DNA from: Bacteroidales bacterium
GTDB lineage: Bacteria; Bacteroidota; Bacteroidia; Bacteroidales; UBA932
DNA length: 32,150 nucleotides
Reading direction: 5' to 3'
Assembly (NCBI GenBank): GCA_017546125.1
Contig: JAFYXO010000033.1
Coordinates: forward strand, 1 to 32,150
Shown: piece by piece, positions 1-7,146 of the stretch
How the letters are laid out: each line of letters begins with the position of its first letter
How positions within the stretch are numbered: the first letter of the stretch is position 1
Translations under genes and position numbers: made by a program
Notes under the pieces: model-generated
The model's database searches: none
What the model was told of the DNA's origin: nothing
What the model saw: only the letters and a program-made list of their open reading frames with translations

Positions 1-796
1 AACGTATGATTTGTTATGCATAACCAGCTGATTTGCTGGCAAATATAGAAATCAAAACCGTTCGCCCCTCAAATTACCCCTAACTATCTAATTATCAGTA
101 ATTTCAATGAACTATTTATAAATTTTTAGTGGACACTAATGCTTCGCAGTAAAAGAAAATCCCACTCTTTCTGACGCTAATCGTACTACGACGACGCCAA
201 TTTCAGGTTCAAGTGAGGATTTTCAAGACTTAAGATAGCATCCATATAATATCGCATTGTTGTAAAATAAAGCCAGATGCCCTAGATGCATCTTCTGAAA
301 CCCCGGGGTTCAACGTACGAAACGACTCTGGCAGAAAAAAGGCGGTAGATGGCTAAAGGTCTGCTCGGTATTCCTGCTCCTGCTCCTGCTTCTTCTTCAA
401 CGTCGTATGCTTTCGCCTACGACTCTACGCCCGAAACGACTGGGATACGCAGAAGAACTGCCTACTGCTATATTTTACCCGATAGCACTTTATAAATCAA
501 AGGGACTTGGTAAACGCACAAGTTTATGATAATAAGACCACTCTTGAATACCAACTCGATGCTTATCCTGGCTACCACCGCCTACCTTTCACGCTTTCAA
601 ATGCAAAGGTATCCTCCTTCCCCATCAACTCATAATTCCTGCAAGCCTTGCAGCATTTTGGAGGTGCTATTGGACCGACGTAACTTTGCTTTCAGTAAGG
701 TGCTCGTTTAAGGCGTTTGCGCTAATACGCCCCACGAATAAATGGTAATTCGGGCTGTAGCGACCGTGTAAGATTATCCATCCGCTCCTTACAAAA
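1..796. other. Gene-free region with short dyads
   Basis: No convincing protein gene is visible in this stretch. It holds a dyad TTAGTGGACACTAA at 126-139, which could be the end of an insertion-sequence remnant. It also holds a 12 bp perfect palindrome AACCCCGGGGTT at 299-310, set between the arms GCCAG (about 271-275) and CTGGC (about 327-331) together with an ATGC/GCAT hairpin. The decamer CGAAACGACT occurs twice, near 319 and near 431. A 48-codon reading frame (349-495) starts MAKGLLG, runs into a Pro-Ala and Ser-rich stretch, and contains a GTCGTA/TACGAC hairpin; I do not recognise it and doubt it is a gene. The clustered dyads suggest structured RNA or mobile-element debris, but no known family can be named. 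Confidence 0.4.
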
Positions 797-863
797 GGCC
801 GATGTAGCATTAACGGGTAAATGCATATTGGAGAATGCAGGTTCGAACCCTGCCATCGGCCCA
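797..863 (+). tRNA. tRNA-like element lacking an anticodon arm
   Basis: The acceptor stem is a perfect 8 bp pairing of GGCCGATG (797-804) with CATCGGCC (854-861). A D-arm follows: stem GCAT/ATGC (807-810 and 821-824) with a GGG-containing loop TAACGGGTAA. The T-arm is canonical: stem GCAGG/CCTGC (837-841 and 849-853) around the loop TTCGAAC. CCA occupies 861-863. Only 12 bases (825-836) lie between the D and T arms, where a normal tRNA has about 22, so the anticodon arm is missing; ATT-GGAG-AAT could form at most a 3 bp stub. It could be a decayed tRNA, a tRNA-like domain of a larger RNA, or an attachment-site remnant. No isotype can be assigned. Confidence 0.55.
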
Positions 864-925
864 TTTATTATCAATTACATTATGGCAACCTTGAAATGTG
901 GAATGTACTCATTCATTATCAATTA
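863..925 (+). repeat. 15 bp direct repeat beside the tRNA-like element
   Basis: ATTTATTATCAATTA (863-877) recurs with one mismatch as ATTCATTATCAATTA (911-925), exactly 48 bp apart. The first copy begins at the last base of the tRNA-like element. The second lies inside the first codons of the downstream gene, where it encodes FIINY. It could be a small tandem duplication or a recombination footprint. Confidence 0.45.
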
Positions 926-1391
926 TGAGGAGTACTGTGACAAATATGGGTTTGAGGATTACACCTATTCGTTGAAGATTCGGATGTGGAATTATCCTCT
1001 GTTCTCTGATGCCATTGAGAAGCAATTCCTCGCTCCAGGCGGGAAGATGGTATTCACCAGCGACGAGGGCGACCATCTTCTGGAAGCCTTCAAAACACTT
1101 GTCGACGAATCAAGCCCACTCGATAAAGAGATTGCATACTATTCCGAAATTGACGGTCCACAGCAGGTATTCATCAAGCTGATAAAGACAATACCTCCTC
1201 GCCACCGCGATCTGGTCTGGTATTATATTACTTTCGACTTCGATGGCTATTCTTTTGAGCATTGTCCCGGCGTAGGAAGTATGCGTCTGATCACGCACAC
1301 CATAGAACCTGAGGACATTAAGAAGTTCGTCACAGAATTGGAACAGGAACGGGGGGCCCTATGGGCTAAATACAAGACAAAGACGCCATGA
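882..1391 (+). CDS. Uncharacterised small soluble protein
   Basis: I do not recognise this protein (169 aa from the ATG at 882). It has no signal peptide and no membrane segment, and is mixed alpha/beta with many aromatic residues (for example DLVWYYITFDFDGYSFEH near the C-terminal third) and a charged C-terminal helix. An upstream in-frame ATG at 828 lies inside the tRNA-like element and would add residues encoded by its T-arm, so I reject it. ATG 903 is another possible start. Its stop overlaps the next gene's start by four bases (1388-1391, ATGA), so the two are probably translationally coupled. Size, composition and the neighbouring module-repeat and ankyrin genes recall immunity-type accessory clusters of Bacteroidota, but that is inference from context only. 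Confidence 0.6.
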   Translation: MATLKCGMYSFIINYEEYCDKYGFEDYTYSLKIRMWNYPLFSDAIEKQFLAPGGKMVFTSDEGDHLLEAFKTLVDESSPLDKEIAYYSEIDGPQQVFIKLIKTIPPRHRDLVWYYITFDFDGYSFEHCPGVGSMRLITHTIEPEDIKKFVTELEQERGALWAKYKTKTP

Positions 1392-2683
1392 AAAACAAGC
1401 AAGCAATAAACCATTACATAGCCATTTCGCCGGACTACGACTACTATTACAAGGACGATGAAGGAAAGTGTGGCGGCTCAACTGATGATGTTATTGAAAA
1501 CTACGAGTGGGATCTGCAACCGAAGTTCAATATCATCATCCCTGGCATCGCGGAATGGTGTGAACGCTATGTGCTGGCAACCGATTTTGCCGATACGACC
1601 ACAGACCCGTCATTTGACTGGCGGCGTTGGCATAGAGACGGTTTGCTGTTTGCCAGGGAGCTATACAGACAATTACCACGAAACTACAACCTCATTTATC
1701 GAAAGCCATTCGAGGACCGCAGCGGGATCTTGAATGAAGTTGACTTCTCGAAAGATTCAGTCGATGATGTTATAAGAGCGTTAGGCTCAATTCCTGACTT
1801 GCCGGAAGCAAAGCCGGCACTGAAATATAATGTAACCTTTACGGCCGAGAATACAGATCAAAGCCTTGTAACTTTGACACTCCGGATAGGCAACCTGGTG
1901 TGCAGTCTTACGATTCATGACTTGCAGGACCTGCAATATGTCCGCAAATGGATGGAAGGAATCGCCAAGAACGACGGAATCATCACTCGTACAATTGGAT
2001 TCAACCACCATACCTGTGACGCATATATGATTCCCCAACGCATCGGACAGTTCACTCAAATGGGACAAATCAGAATCGAGAAATCCTGCAGGGGAGAACT
2101 ATTCAGTGCATACGTTAACAGGCACGAATTCGTCCGAGGACTCTACCTTACCTTAATGACTCACTTTGGTTTCGACATATACACAACCGAGGAATTCCAA
2201 ACCGAAAACTACCCGAAAGGAGAGGAACTTGTGAAGCGCTGGCAGCCATACAACAACTTAAAGTCTGACATCATCGAATGGTACATCACAGACGACTTGT
2301 ATTACAACTCCCCTATCCCCAAAGAGACTGGCTCTCACCAGGTCAATGAGACCGTAGTCATCTTTCCAGATTGTGGATGCTGTATGTGGGATACGATGGG
2401 AGTCGGTAGTGGAAACGAAGAAGGACTACATCTCGACTCCGGAGAATACGATATGAACATCCCCGGACTCGGAAACTGGATTAACCGCTGTGACTACCCC
2501 GACGTCCAAGCCCCGGACTATGAAAGTTGGTGGTCGAAAGGCTGGCGCATCGCCAAAGAAATCCGTAAACGCCTCCCGTCCACCATCGACCTCTACTACA
2601 TGTGCTTTGACCCGACCCGCCCTGATACGCACCCGGACTACAACTGCAGTCTGCCTCGCCTAATTGTTCCTTTTCAATCATAA
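1388..2683 (+). CDS. Uncharacterised protein with two copies of a repeated module
   Basis: A 431-residue, probably cytoplasmic protein of unknown function. Residues about 10-110 and about 322-410 are divergent copies of one module. Each has a hydrophobic strand ending in PD, a Gly-rich turn, then (I)PG(I/L)xxW, a loop, and the core WxxWxxxGxxxAxEhxxxLP followed by a strand LIY or LYY. Copy A has FDWRRWHRDGLLFARELYRQ, copy B YESWWSKGWRIAKEIRK. The middle (about 140-300) is a separate domain with no recognisable motif. The same module forms the C-terminus of the next gene. It overlaps the upstream gene by four bases. No catalytic motif is evident, so a binding or immunity-like role is more plausible than an enzyme, but this is inference. 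Confidence 0.65.
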   Translation: MKNKQAINHYIAISPDYDYYYKDDEGKCGGSTDDVIENYEWDLQPKFNIIIPGIAEWCERYVLATDFADTTTDPSFDWRRWHRDGLLFARELYRQLPRNYNLIYRKPFEDRSGILNEVDFSKDSVDDVIRALGSIPDLPEAKPALKYNVTFTAENTDQSLVTLTLRIGNLVCSLTIHDLQDLQYVRKWMEGIAKNDGIITRTIGFNHHTCDAYMIPQRIGQFTQMGQIRIEKSCRGELFSAYVNRHEFVRGLYLTLMTHFGFDIYTTEEFQTENYPKGEELVKRWQPYNNLKSDIIEWYITDDLYYNSPIPKETGSHQVNETVVIFPDCGCCMWDTMGVGSGNEEGLHLDSGEYDMNIPGLGNWINRCDYPDVQAPDYESWWSKGWRIAKEIRKRLPSTIDLYYMCFDPTRPDTHPDYNCSLPRLIVPFQS

Positions 2684-2927
2684 TAGCCGTATGCAATACC
2701 CAACCAAAAGACACCAGCGCCAGAAAGGCAAAAAATGCCCCAACTTCCAGGATCTGTTCTCCCTGAAGGACATACTGTTGGCCCAGAGAGTAAACAGAAC
2801 GCACCAAACCGGTCTGTCAAGAATTGTTATTTGTGCTCCGGATCAGATATGCGACATACATGCTCCGCTGTTCCCCGATGCGATTAGCACGACCCTTCGT
2901 TGTCTGACCCTTAAGCTGAAATATGCG

Positions 2928-4325
2928 ATGGATGTATGGACAAAGGCAGTCCTTGTTTCCCGCAATAATCCAGGAGAGTTGATGTACTACTGGTGGATAC
3001 ACTGGAAAGAGAATGATACCTCATTCAATCACCTTGAATACAGTAATTTCTACCGGGACATCACTGTCGATGATCTTCTCTCAAAGTTCTGGGCCTTGCT
3101 TAAATCTATCGCCGACTCGGGAGACATCAAGGTATCGGAAGGATTGTATATACAGACGAAGACAAGCAGCTGGGCCTGGGATTCTGAGCCAGAGGTGACT
3201 TGTGAGATTGTTGTCGACAAAGAATCCGGTCTCGATGTATATGATACGGTCTCTGGTAAATGGCCGGAAAATAAAGTGGTATATGACTATCCTTTTGATA
3301 AATCTCCAAGGACATTTAAATGGGATGAAATCAAGGATATGTTCATTCAACTGACTCTTGACCAATTGCGTCTGGTGCAGGGGGAGAAAATGCATAAATG
3401 CCATGCAATCGACAAAGAATTATTCGCCGCTTGCAATCGAATGGATCTGGACGGGGTCAAACGAGCCATTGAACTTGGTGCAAATGTCAATGCACTTAAT
3501 AGTTACGGAAAATGCCCCATCACAGAAACGATCCAATATTCAGCGGATCATTTCAGGGAGAGGAATAAGAAATACACCGATGAAGAGTATGAAGAACACA
3601 AAAGAATGGCGCTTGAAAGGACTACGCCAATAGTTGAGTTACTTCTGGAACATGGTGCCGATATCGATCTGTTTGGTTACGATGGACTGCAGCCGCTTGT
3701 TACTGCATATCTGGACGGTAATGTTGAGATGACCAAGTTCTTGCTTGAACACGGGTCAAATCCTAACTACAACTCCTATTTGACAGATATAACGCCTGAA
3801 GAAGAAAAGGCAAGTATCAGCTCGACATCCCTGTACTATATATATGATGAGATTGAGGACTATACTCCTGAACAATTAGCAATAGAAAAACTGCTCTATC
3901 AATACGGTGGCCGCATAATGAACTGGGGTTATGACAGAATATTTGAACCATATACCGGCAAATTTACCGTAGAGCTCATAATGTATGAACATAGTGGGCC
4001 TTTCTTCGATGGTGAAGGAAATGCGATTGGAGATATCAACACTCTTCAAGTAGAACGCGAAGATGGAGAGCTCGAAATGATTGATTTGAGCAGCATAAAA
4101 GGATTCTCCGAGTGGGTCGAGCAATATAAGATCAACTACAAGGATATGTCGTATGATTGGAAAGCTTGGCGTGACAGAGGACTTGTATTGGCAAAAGAGA
4201 TTGCCAAACTCCTCCCTGATTACGTCACGCTACATTACTTGCGTGATTCCGAAGAGGTATTTCAGCTTTCGCATGACGACAAGTACATGCGCTACGTCGG
4301 CAGCGAACCCATAATAATAAAATAA
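2928..4325 (+). CDS. Ankyrin-repeat protein with C-terminal shared module
   Basis: A 465-residue protein counted from the ATG at 2928. The frame stays open upstream to 2664, but that extension overlaps the previous gene, is basic and low in secondary-structure signal, and is probably not translated. Residues 1-160 form an unrecognised N-terminal domain rich in Trp and Tyr. Residues about 160-330 carry ankyrin-like repeats, including VKRAIELGANVNALN, IVELLLEHGADIDL and MTKFLLEHGSNPNYN. Residues about 345-445 repeat the module of the preceding protein, with GFSEW and YDWKAWRDRGLVLAKEIAK. Ankyrin repeats mediate protein binding and are common in bacterial immunity proteins. The shared module implies a function linked to the upstream gene. 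No signal peptide; partner unknown. Confidence 0.65.
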   Translation: MDVWTKAVLVSRNNPGELMYYWWIHWKENDTSFNHLEYSNFYRDITVDDLLSKFWALLKSIADSGDIKVSEGLYIQTKTSSWAWDSEPEVTCEIVVDKESGLDVYDTVSGKWPENKVVYDYPFDKSPRTFKWDEIKDMFIQLTLDQLRLVQGEKMHKCHAIDKELFAACNRMDLDGVKRAIELGANVNALNSYGKCPITETIQYSADHFRERNKKYTDEEYEEHKRMALERTTPIVELLLEHGADIDLFGYDGLQPLVTAYLDGNVEMTKFLLEHGSNPNYNSYLTDITPEEEKASISSTSLYYIYDEIEDYTPEQLAIEKLLYQYGGRIMNWGYDRIFEPYTGKFTVELIMYEHSGPFFDGEGNAIGDINTLQVEREDGELEMIDLSSIKGFSEWVEQYKINYKDMSYDWKAWRDRGLVLAKEIAKLLPDYVTLHYLRDSEEVFQLSHDDKYMRYVGSEPIIIK

Positions 4326-4426
4326 TGAATACCTATGATATCTTCTTAGACATAGATCCCCTCCACTGACAGATGCTCTGAATAGCTTTATCATCCTGCG
4401 ACCCTAAAGTGCCGGATCATATCCAT

Positions 4427-4515
4427 AAAACGGGCACGGAAATACAGTATTTCATGCCCATTTCACATTTTCGCACCACTTCGGGCACAGAACAGCCACT
4501 TTTCGTGCCCGTTTT
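4427..4515. repeat. Nested inverted repeats of a GGGCAC word
   Basis: AAAACGGGCACG (4427-4438) is perfectly inverted as CGTGCCCGTTTT (4504-4515). Inside lie a second inverted copy (ATGCCC near 4454-4459) and a second direct copy (CGGGCAC at 4482-4488). The left half also makes its own hairpin: GGGCA with TGCCC and GAAATA with TATTTC around a CAG loop (4432-4459). It sits between the ankyrin gene and the convergent lnt gene. A bidirectional terminator or a dispersed palindromic element are both possible; the outer arm ends in a run of four T followed by G. Confidence 0.45.
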
Positions 4516-4540
4516 GTCTTGACTGACTGCTATAGAGTTG

Positions 4541-4756
4541 TTACCTCACCCTCAGCAAAGGGAACGCGAGCGCACTTTACGGAGAGCGTTAAGCGAATGA
4601 GCGGCAAATCGACGCGTGGCGAAGCCAATGACAGACTTTGTCTGATGACGTTAGGCCGACGCAGTCGGACTAAAAGGAAGAGTTGTCTGTCAAGTCGATG
4701 TGAGCGAAATGAGTAGCTCGGAGTAATCGGAGCGAGCACCTTTGATGAGGGTGGTA
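4541..4756. repeat. 216 bp element with inverted termini and internal hairpins
   Basis: The left end TTACC-T-CACCCTCAGCAAAGG (4541-4561) is inverted at the right end (4738-4756), where the reverse complement reads TTACCACCCTCATCAAAGG: one mismatch and a 2-base gap. Inside are short perfect hairpins: AACGC/GCGTT (4563-4590), GGC-GAA-GCC (4618-4626), CAGAC-TTT-GTCTG (4632-4644), CCGAC-GCA-GTCGG (4656-4668) and GCTCG/CGAGC (about 4716-4736). This is the layout of a multibranched RNA or a miniature inverted-repeat element. Both strands are open in one frame (65 and 69 codons), but composition gives no sign of a real protein. It lies 13 bp beyond the lnt stop codon. Confidence 0.45.
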
Positions 4757-4769
4757 AAAGATCTGGACA

Positions 4770-6422
4770 CTATTTCTTTTTCGCCCTCTTGGTAACGGCG
4801 ATGGTGAAGTAGAGAAGTGCGAGTAGTGTAAACATAAATGTAGCCAGTCTTCCTATAAAGTCTCCGTGCTTGACGAAGAATGTTAATTCATCATTCAAAT
4901 TCAGTGTACCTGACATGCAATTTTCCTGCCACCATTCAAGTTCTGCAACCCTTTCTCCCTTTTGGTTTATAAAAGCAGATATTCCTGTATTTGCACTCCT
5001 GGCGATCGACCTTCTGGTCTCAATCGCCCTTAGTGAGGCATATCTGAGGTGCTGCATATAACCGGGGGTATTGCTCCACCACCCGTCGTTGGTGATAATG
5101 GTCATCGCATGTGCACCCTTCAACACATAATCCCTGTAGTAATCTCCGTACACAGACTCATAACAAATTGCCGTTCCCACTTTGGTACCATCTGAGCCTG
5201 TGAATATGGTTATCTCGGGCTGAGTACCATAGCTGCCGGTAGCACCGCCAAGCTCGATAGCGAGTTTGTTGATCGGAGCAAGCAGCTTCGGATATGGGAT
5301 AAACTCGGTAAGAACCACCAGCTTCGATTTATGGAAGAACTCACACTTTCCGGTAGAATCCATAAATACAGATGCATTGAATGTATCGTACCAATATCCA
5401 CGACCCTTCTTGGCTGTATGCGTCGGAGCATTTCTGGTGGTATATCTCTTCATCGTTACCGCACCGGTTATGAAATTCACCTGCTTGTGCTCATCTACAA
5501 ACTTCTTCATCCTCCTGACTGTAGGAGATGATTGGGGTTTGTCTTCGTCTATATACCAGGTAAATGTCTCGGGTGCCACCACAAATGCTGTGTTTGGGGT
5601 TACCCCTCTCTCCGCCAGGTTGAATAAAATGTCATCCTGCATCTCGCGTGACAAAAAATTGAACTTATCCTGATAGGGTTCAATATTTGGCTGCAAGACA
5701 AGAAACTCTTTTGGCATCTCTTTCTCCTTGTAAGATGAGAACATGACTGCAGAGACTGCAAATGGTGCCACTATCAGGGCTGCATACCCTGCATAAAGGG
5801 CTATCCTGCCCCTTCTCTGGTATTTCCCTTCCACCGCACCTCTGTCCCTGCCACGCTCCAGCACTATAATTCTGTACAAAAGGACATTTGAAAGGAGAAT
5901 CCACAGACTTCCGCCCAAAACACCTGTATATTCATACCATTGGATAGATTTTATCGATCCTGCAAAGGCGTTGCCCAATACAAGCCAAGGCCATGAGACC
6001 TCTGCATCGAAGTAGTAGTGCTCCCACCCGAGCCAGGTGACGATAAAGAAGAGATATGGGATAAAAGCCTTGCCCCCTGAAGGGTAACTGGAAGCGATTC
6101 TCCTCTTGAAGAGTCTGTAGAACCAGAAGACAAGAGACATCTGGAACGCATTCAGAAGAATGGCGGCTATACCACCGGGGAGGGTAGCATACGATACCCA
6201 ATAAGTGGTGATTATATTCCATATCACGAAGAGTGCATAGTAATACCAGGTAGCACCTTTTATTGATCTCTTGTCACAGATATCCTCAATCAGAAATAGC
6301 GGGACCAGTCCGAAAAGTGCCAGAAAGCCCAAATGGTCCACCAGGAAAGGGAGTGAGAGGAGTATTGACGACAATAAGATCAATCCCCATATATATAAAT
6401 GTACTCTTTTGGCCGATTTCAT
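4770..6422 (-). CDS. lnt: Apolipoprotein N-acyltransferase
   Basis: Lnt transfers an acyl chain from phospholipid to the N-terminal Cys of lipoproteins in the inner membrane. The N-terminal half is a run of membrane segments (residues about 8-220, 550-aa numbering), followed by a periplasmic nitrilase-type domain and one C-terminal membrane helix. The catalytic triad is visible: Glu in APETFTW (about 285), Lys in HKSKLVVLTEF (about 367) and Cys in AICYESVYGDY (about 420). The usual length of the family is about 500-560 aa. I chose the ATG at 6422, not the in-frame ATG at 6479. A -7 box for this strand (TATATTTG, 6455-6448) lies between them, the extension is hydrophilic, and it overlaps the promoter of the divergent gene. 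A polar Lys-rich tail follows the last helix. Confidence 0.92.
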   Translation of the reverse strand: MKSAKRVHLYIWGLILLSSILLSLPFLVDHLGFLALFGLVPLFLIEDICDKRSIKGATWYYYALFVIWNIITTYWVSYATLPGGIAAILLNAFQMSLVFWFYRLFKRRIASSYPSGGKAFIPYLFFIVTWLGWEHYYFDAEVSWPWLVLGNAFAGSIKSIQWYEYTGVLGGSLWILLSNVLLYRIIVLERGRDRGAVEGKYQRRGRIALYAGYAALIVAPFAVSAVMFSSYKEKEMPKEFLVLQPNIEPYQDKFNFLSREMQDDILFNLAERGVTPNTAFVVAPETFTWYIDEDKPQSSPTVRRMKKFVDEHKQVNFITGAVTMKRYTTRNAPTHTAKKGRGYWYDTFNASVFMDSTGKCEFFHKSKLVVLTEFIPYPKLLAPINKLAIELGGATGSYGTQPEITIFTGSDGTKVGTAICYESVYGDYYRDYVLKGAHAMTIITNDGWWSNTPGYMQHLRYASLRAIETRRSIARSANTGISAFINQKGERVAELEWWQENCMSGTLNLNDELTFFVKHGDFIGRLATFMFTLLALLYFTIAVTKRAKKK

Positions 6423-6442
6423 ATAAAAACGCTGTATAAAAG

Positions 6443-6472
6443 TTTGACAAATATAAGAATTCTTTATCTTTG
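6443..6472 (+). promoter_or_regulatory. Bacteroidota-type promoter of the LysE-family gene
   Basis: A -33-like TTTG (6443-6446) is followed after 18 bp by the -7 box TATCTTTG (6465-6472), 23 bp before the ATG at 6496. It overlaps the opposite-strand box of lnt. Confidence 0.6.
6448..6455 (-). promoter_or_regulatory. -7 box of lnt
   Basis: TATATTTG on the minus strand matches TAnnTTTG, 25 bp upstream of the ATG at 6422. No clear -33 TTTG is seen. It is 9 bp from the divergent plus-strand -7 box. Confidence 0.45.
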
Positions 6473-6495
6473 CCGTCATTAAGGGGACCTATTTT

Positions 6496-7146
6496 ATGAT
6501 TGAAGATTTGATTAAAGGTATTATTGTCGGATTAGGAGCATCAATTCCACTTGGCCCTATCGGCGTGTTGTGTATCCAAAGAACCTTGAGCAAAGGCAAA
6601 TGGTCAGGCTTCGCTACAGGTATGGGTGCATCCATCTCTGACATTATTTTCTCTGCGATTGCACTTTTAGGTCTCTCATTTGTGAACGATTTCCTTACTA
6701 CATACAGAGAGTGGGTTATGGTATTCGGTGGTGCTGTCGTGACCGGTTTCGGTGTCAAAATTTTCATCACCAATCCCATCAAGCAGATCAAGAGGGTAAA
6801 AGAGGGTAATCACCAATACATTCAGGATTTCGCATCATCATTCCTGATGACCATAACTAACCCGGGTGCCATATTTCTGATTATAGGTATGTTTGCCTTC
6901 ATCGGTATAGATACCGGCGAGTATGAATTCGGTCTGGTTATAGCCCCTGCACTTATGGGTGTATTCATCGGTACTCTCGGATGGTGGTTTGCCCTGTCTA
7001 CTGTCATCAATATGTTCAGAAACAAATTCAGACTCAAACAGTTGCTTATCACCAACTGGATCGCTGGAGTTATCGTGATGGCAATAGGTATCACCTCCCT
7101 GTTCGAAGGGCTTATTCAGATTATCCGTATGAAAATCGGAGCTTAG
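6496..7146 (+). CDS. LysE/RhtB-family amino acid exporter
   Basis: A 216-residue inner-membrane protein with about six hydrophobic segments and the family's N-terminal signature GLGASIPLGPIGVL (residues about 12-25, equivalent to the PGP loop), followed by GKWSGFATGMGASISD. Members export amino acids or related small molecules by proton antiport; the substrate cannot be told from sequence. The central loop ITNPIKQIKR is basic and followed by TITNPGAIF, a typical second half-repeat start. It is divergent from lnt and convergent with ugd, sharing TTAG at the two stops (7143-7146). A Bacteroidota-type promoter lies 23 bp upstream. Confidence 0.85.
   Translation: MIEDLIKGIIVGLGASIPLGPIGVLCIQRTLSKGKWSGFATGMGASISDIIFSAIALLGLSFVNDFLTTYREWVMVFGGAVVTGFGVKIFITNPIKQIKRVKEGNHQYIQDFASSFLMTITNPGAIFLIIGMFAFIGIDTGEYEFGLVIAPALMGVFIGTLGWWFALSTVINMFRNKFRLKQLLITNWIAGVIVMAIGITSLFEGLIQIIRMKIGA

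Noticed and set aside
797-863. tmRNA
   Set aside because: No tag-peptide frame or pseudoknot pattern is present, and the acceptor halves are contiguous rather than several hundred bases apart.
2664-2927. N-terminal extension of the ankyrin gene by 88 codons
   Set aside because: It overlaps the preceding gene by 20 bp, is basic and low in structure, and the ATG at 2928 begins a domain-like sequence.
2481-3002. Minus-strand frame with a hydrophobic stretch (GAFFAFLALVSFGW) that reads on past a stop into a second segment
   Set aside because: It has an internal stop, a non-ATG start, and overlaps the 3' end of a well-supported gene. No family resemblance, so a membrane-protein pseudogene is not supported.
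4530-4739. Short proteins on either strand of the 4541-4756 element
   Set aside because: Both frames follow the hairpin words, start at odd positions and lack any promoter or domain; the structure explains the openness better.
6423-6479. Longer lnt start at 6479
   Set aside because: The extra 19 residues are polar, overlap the divergent promoter, and lie upstream of the minus-strand -7 box.
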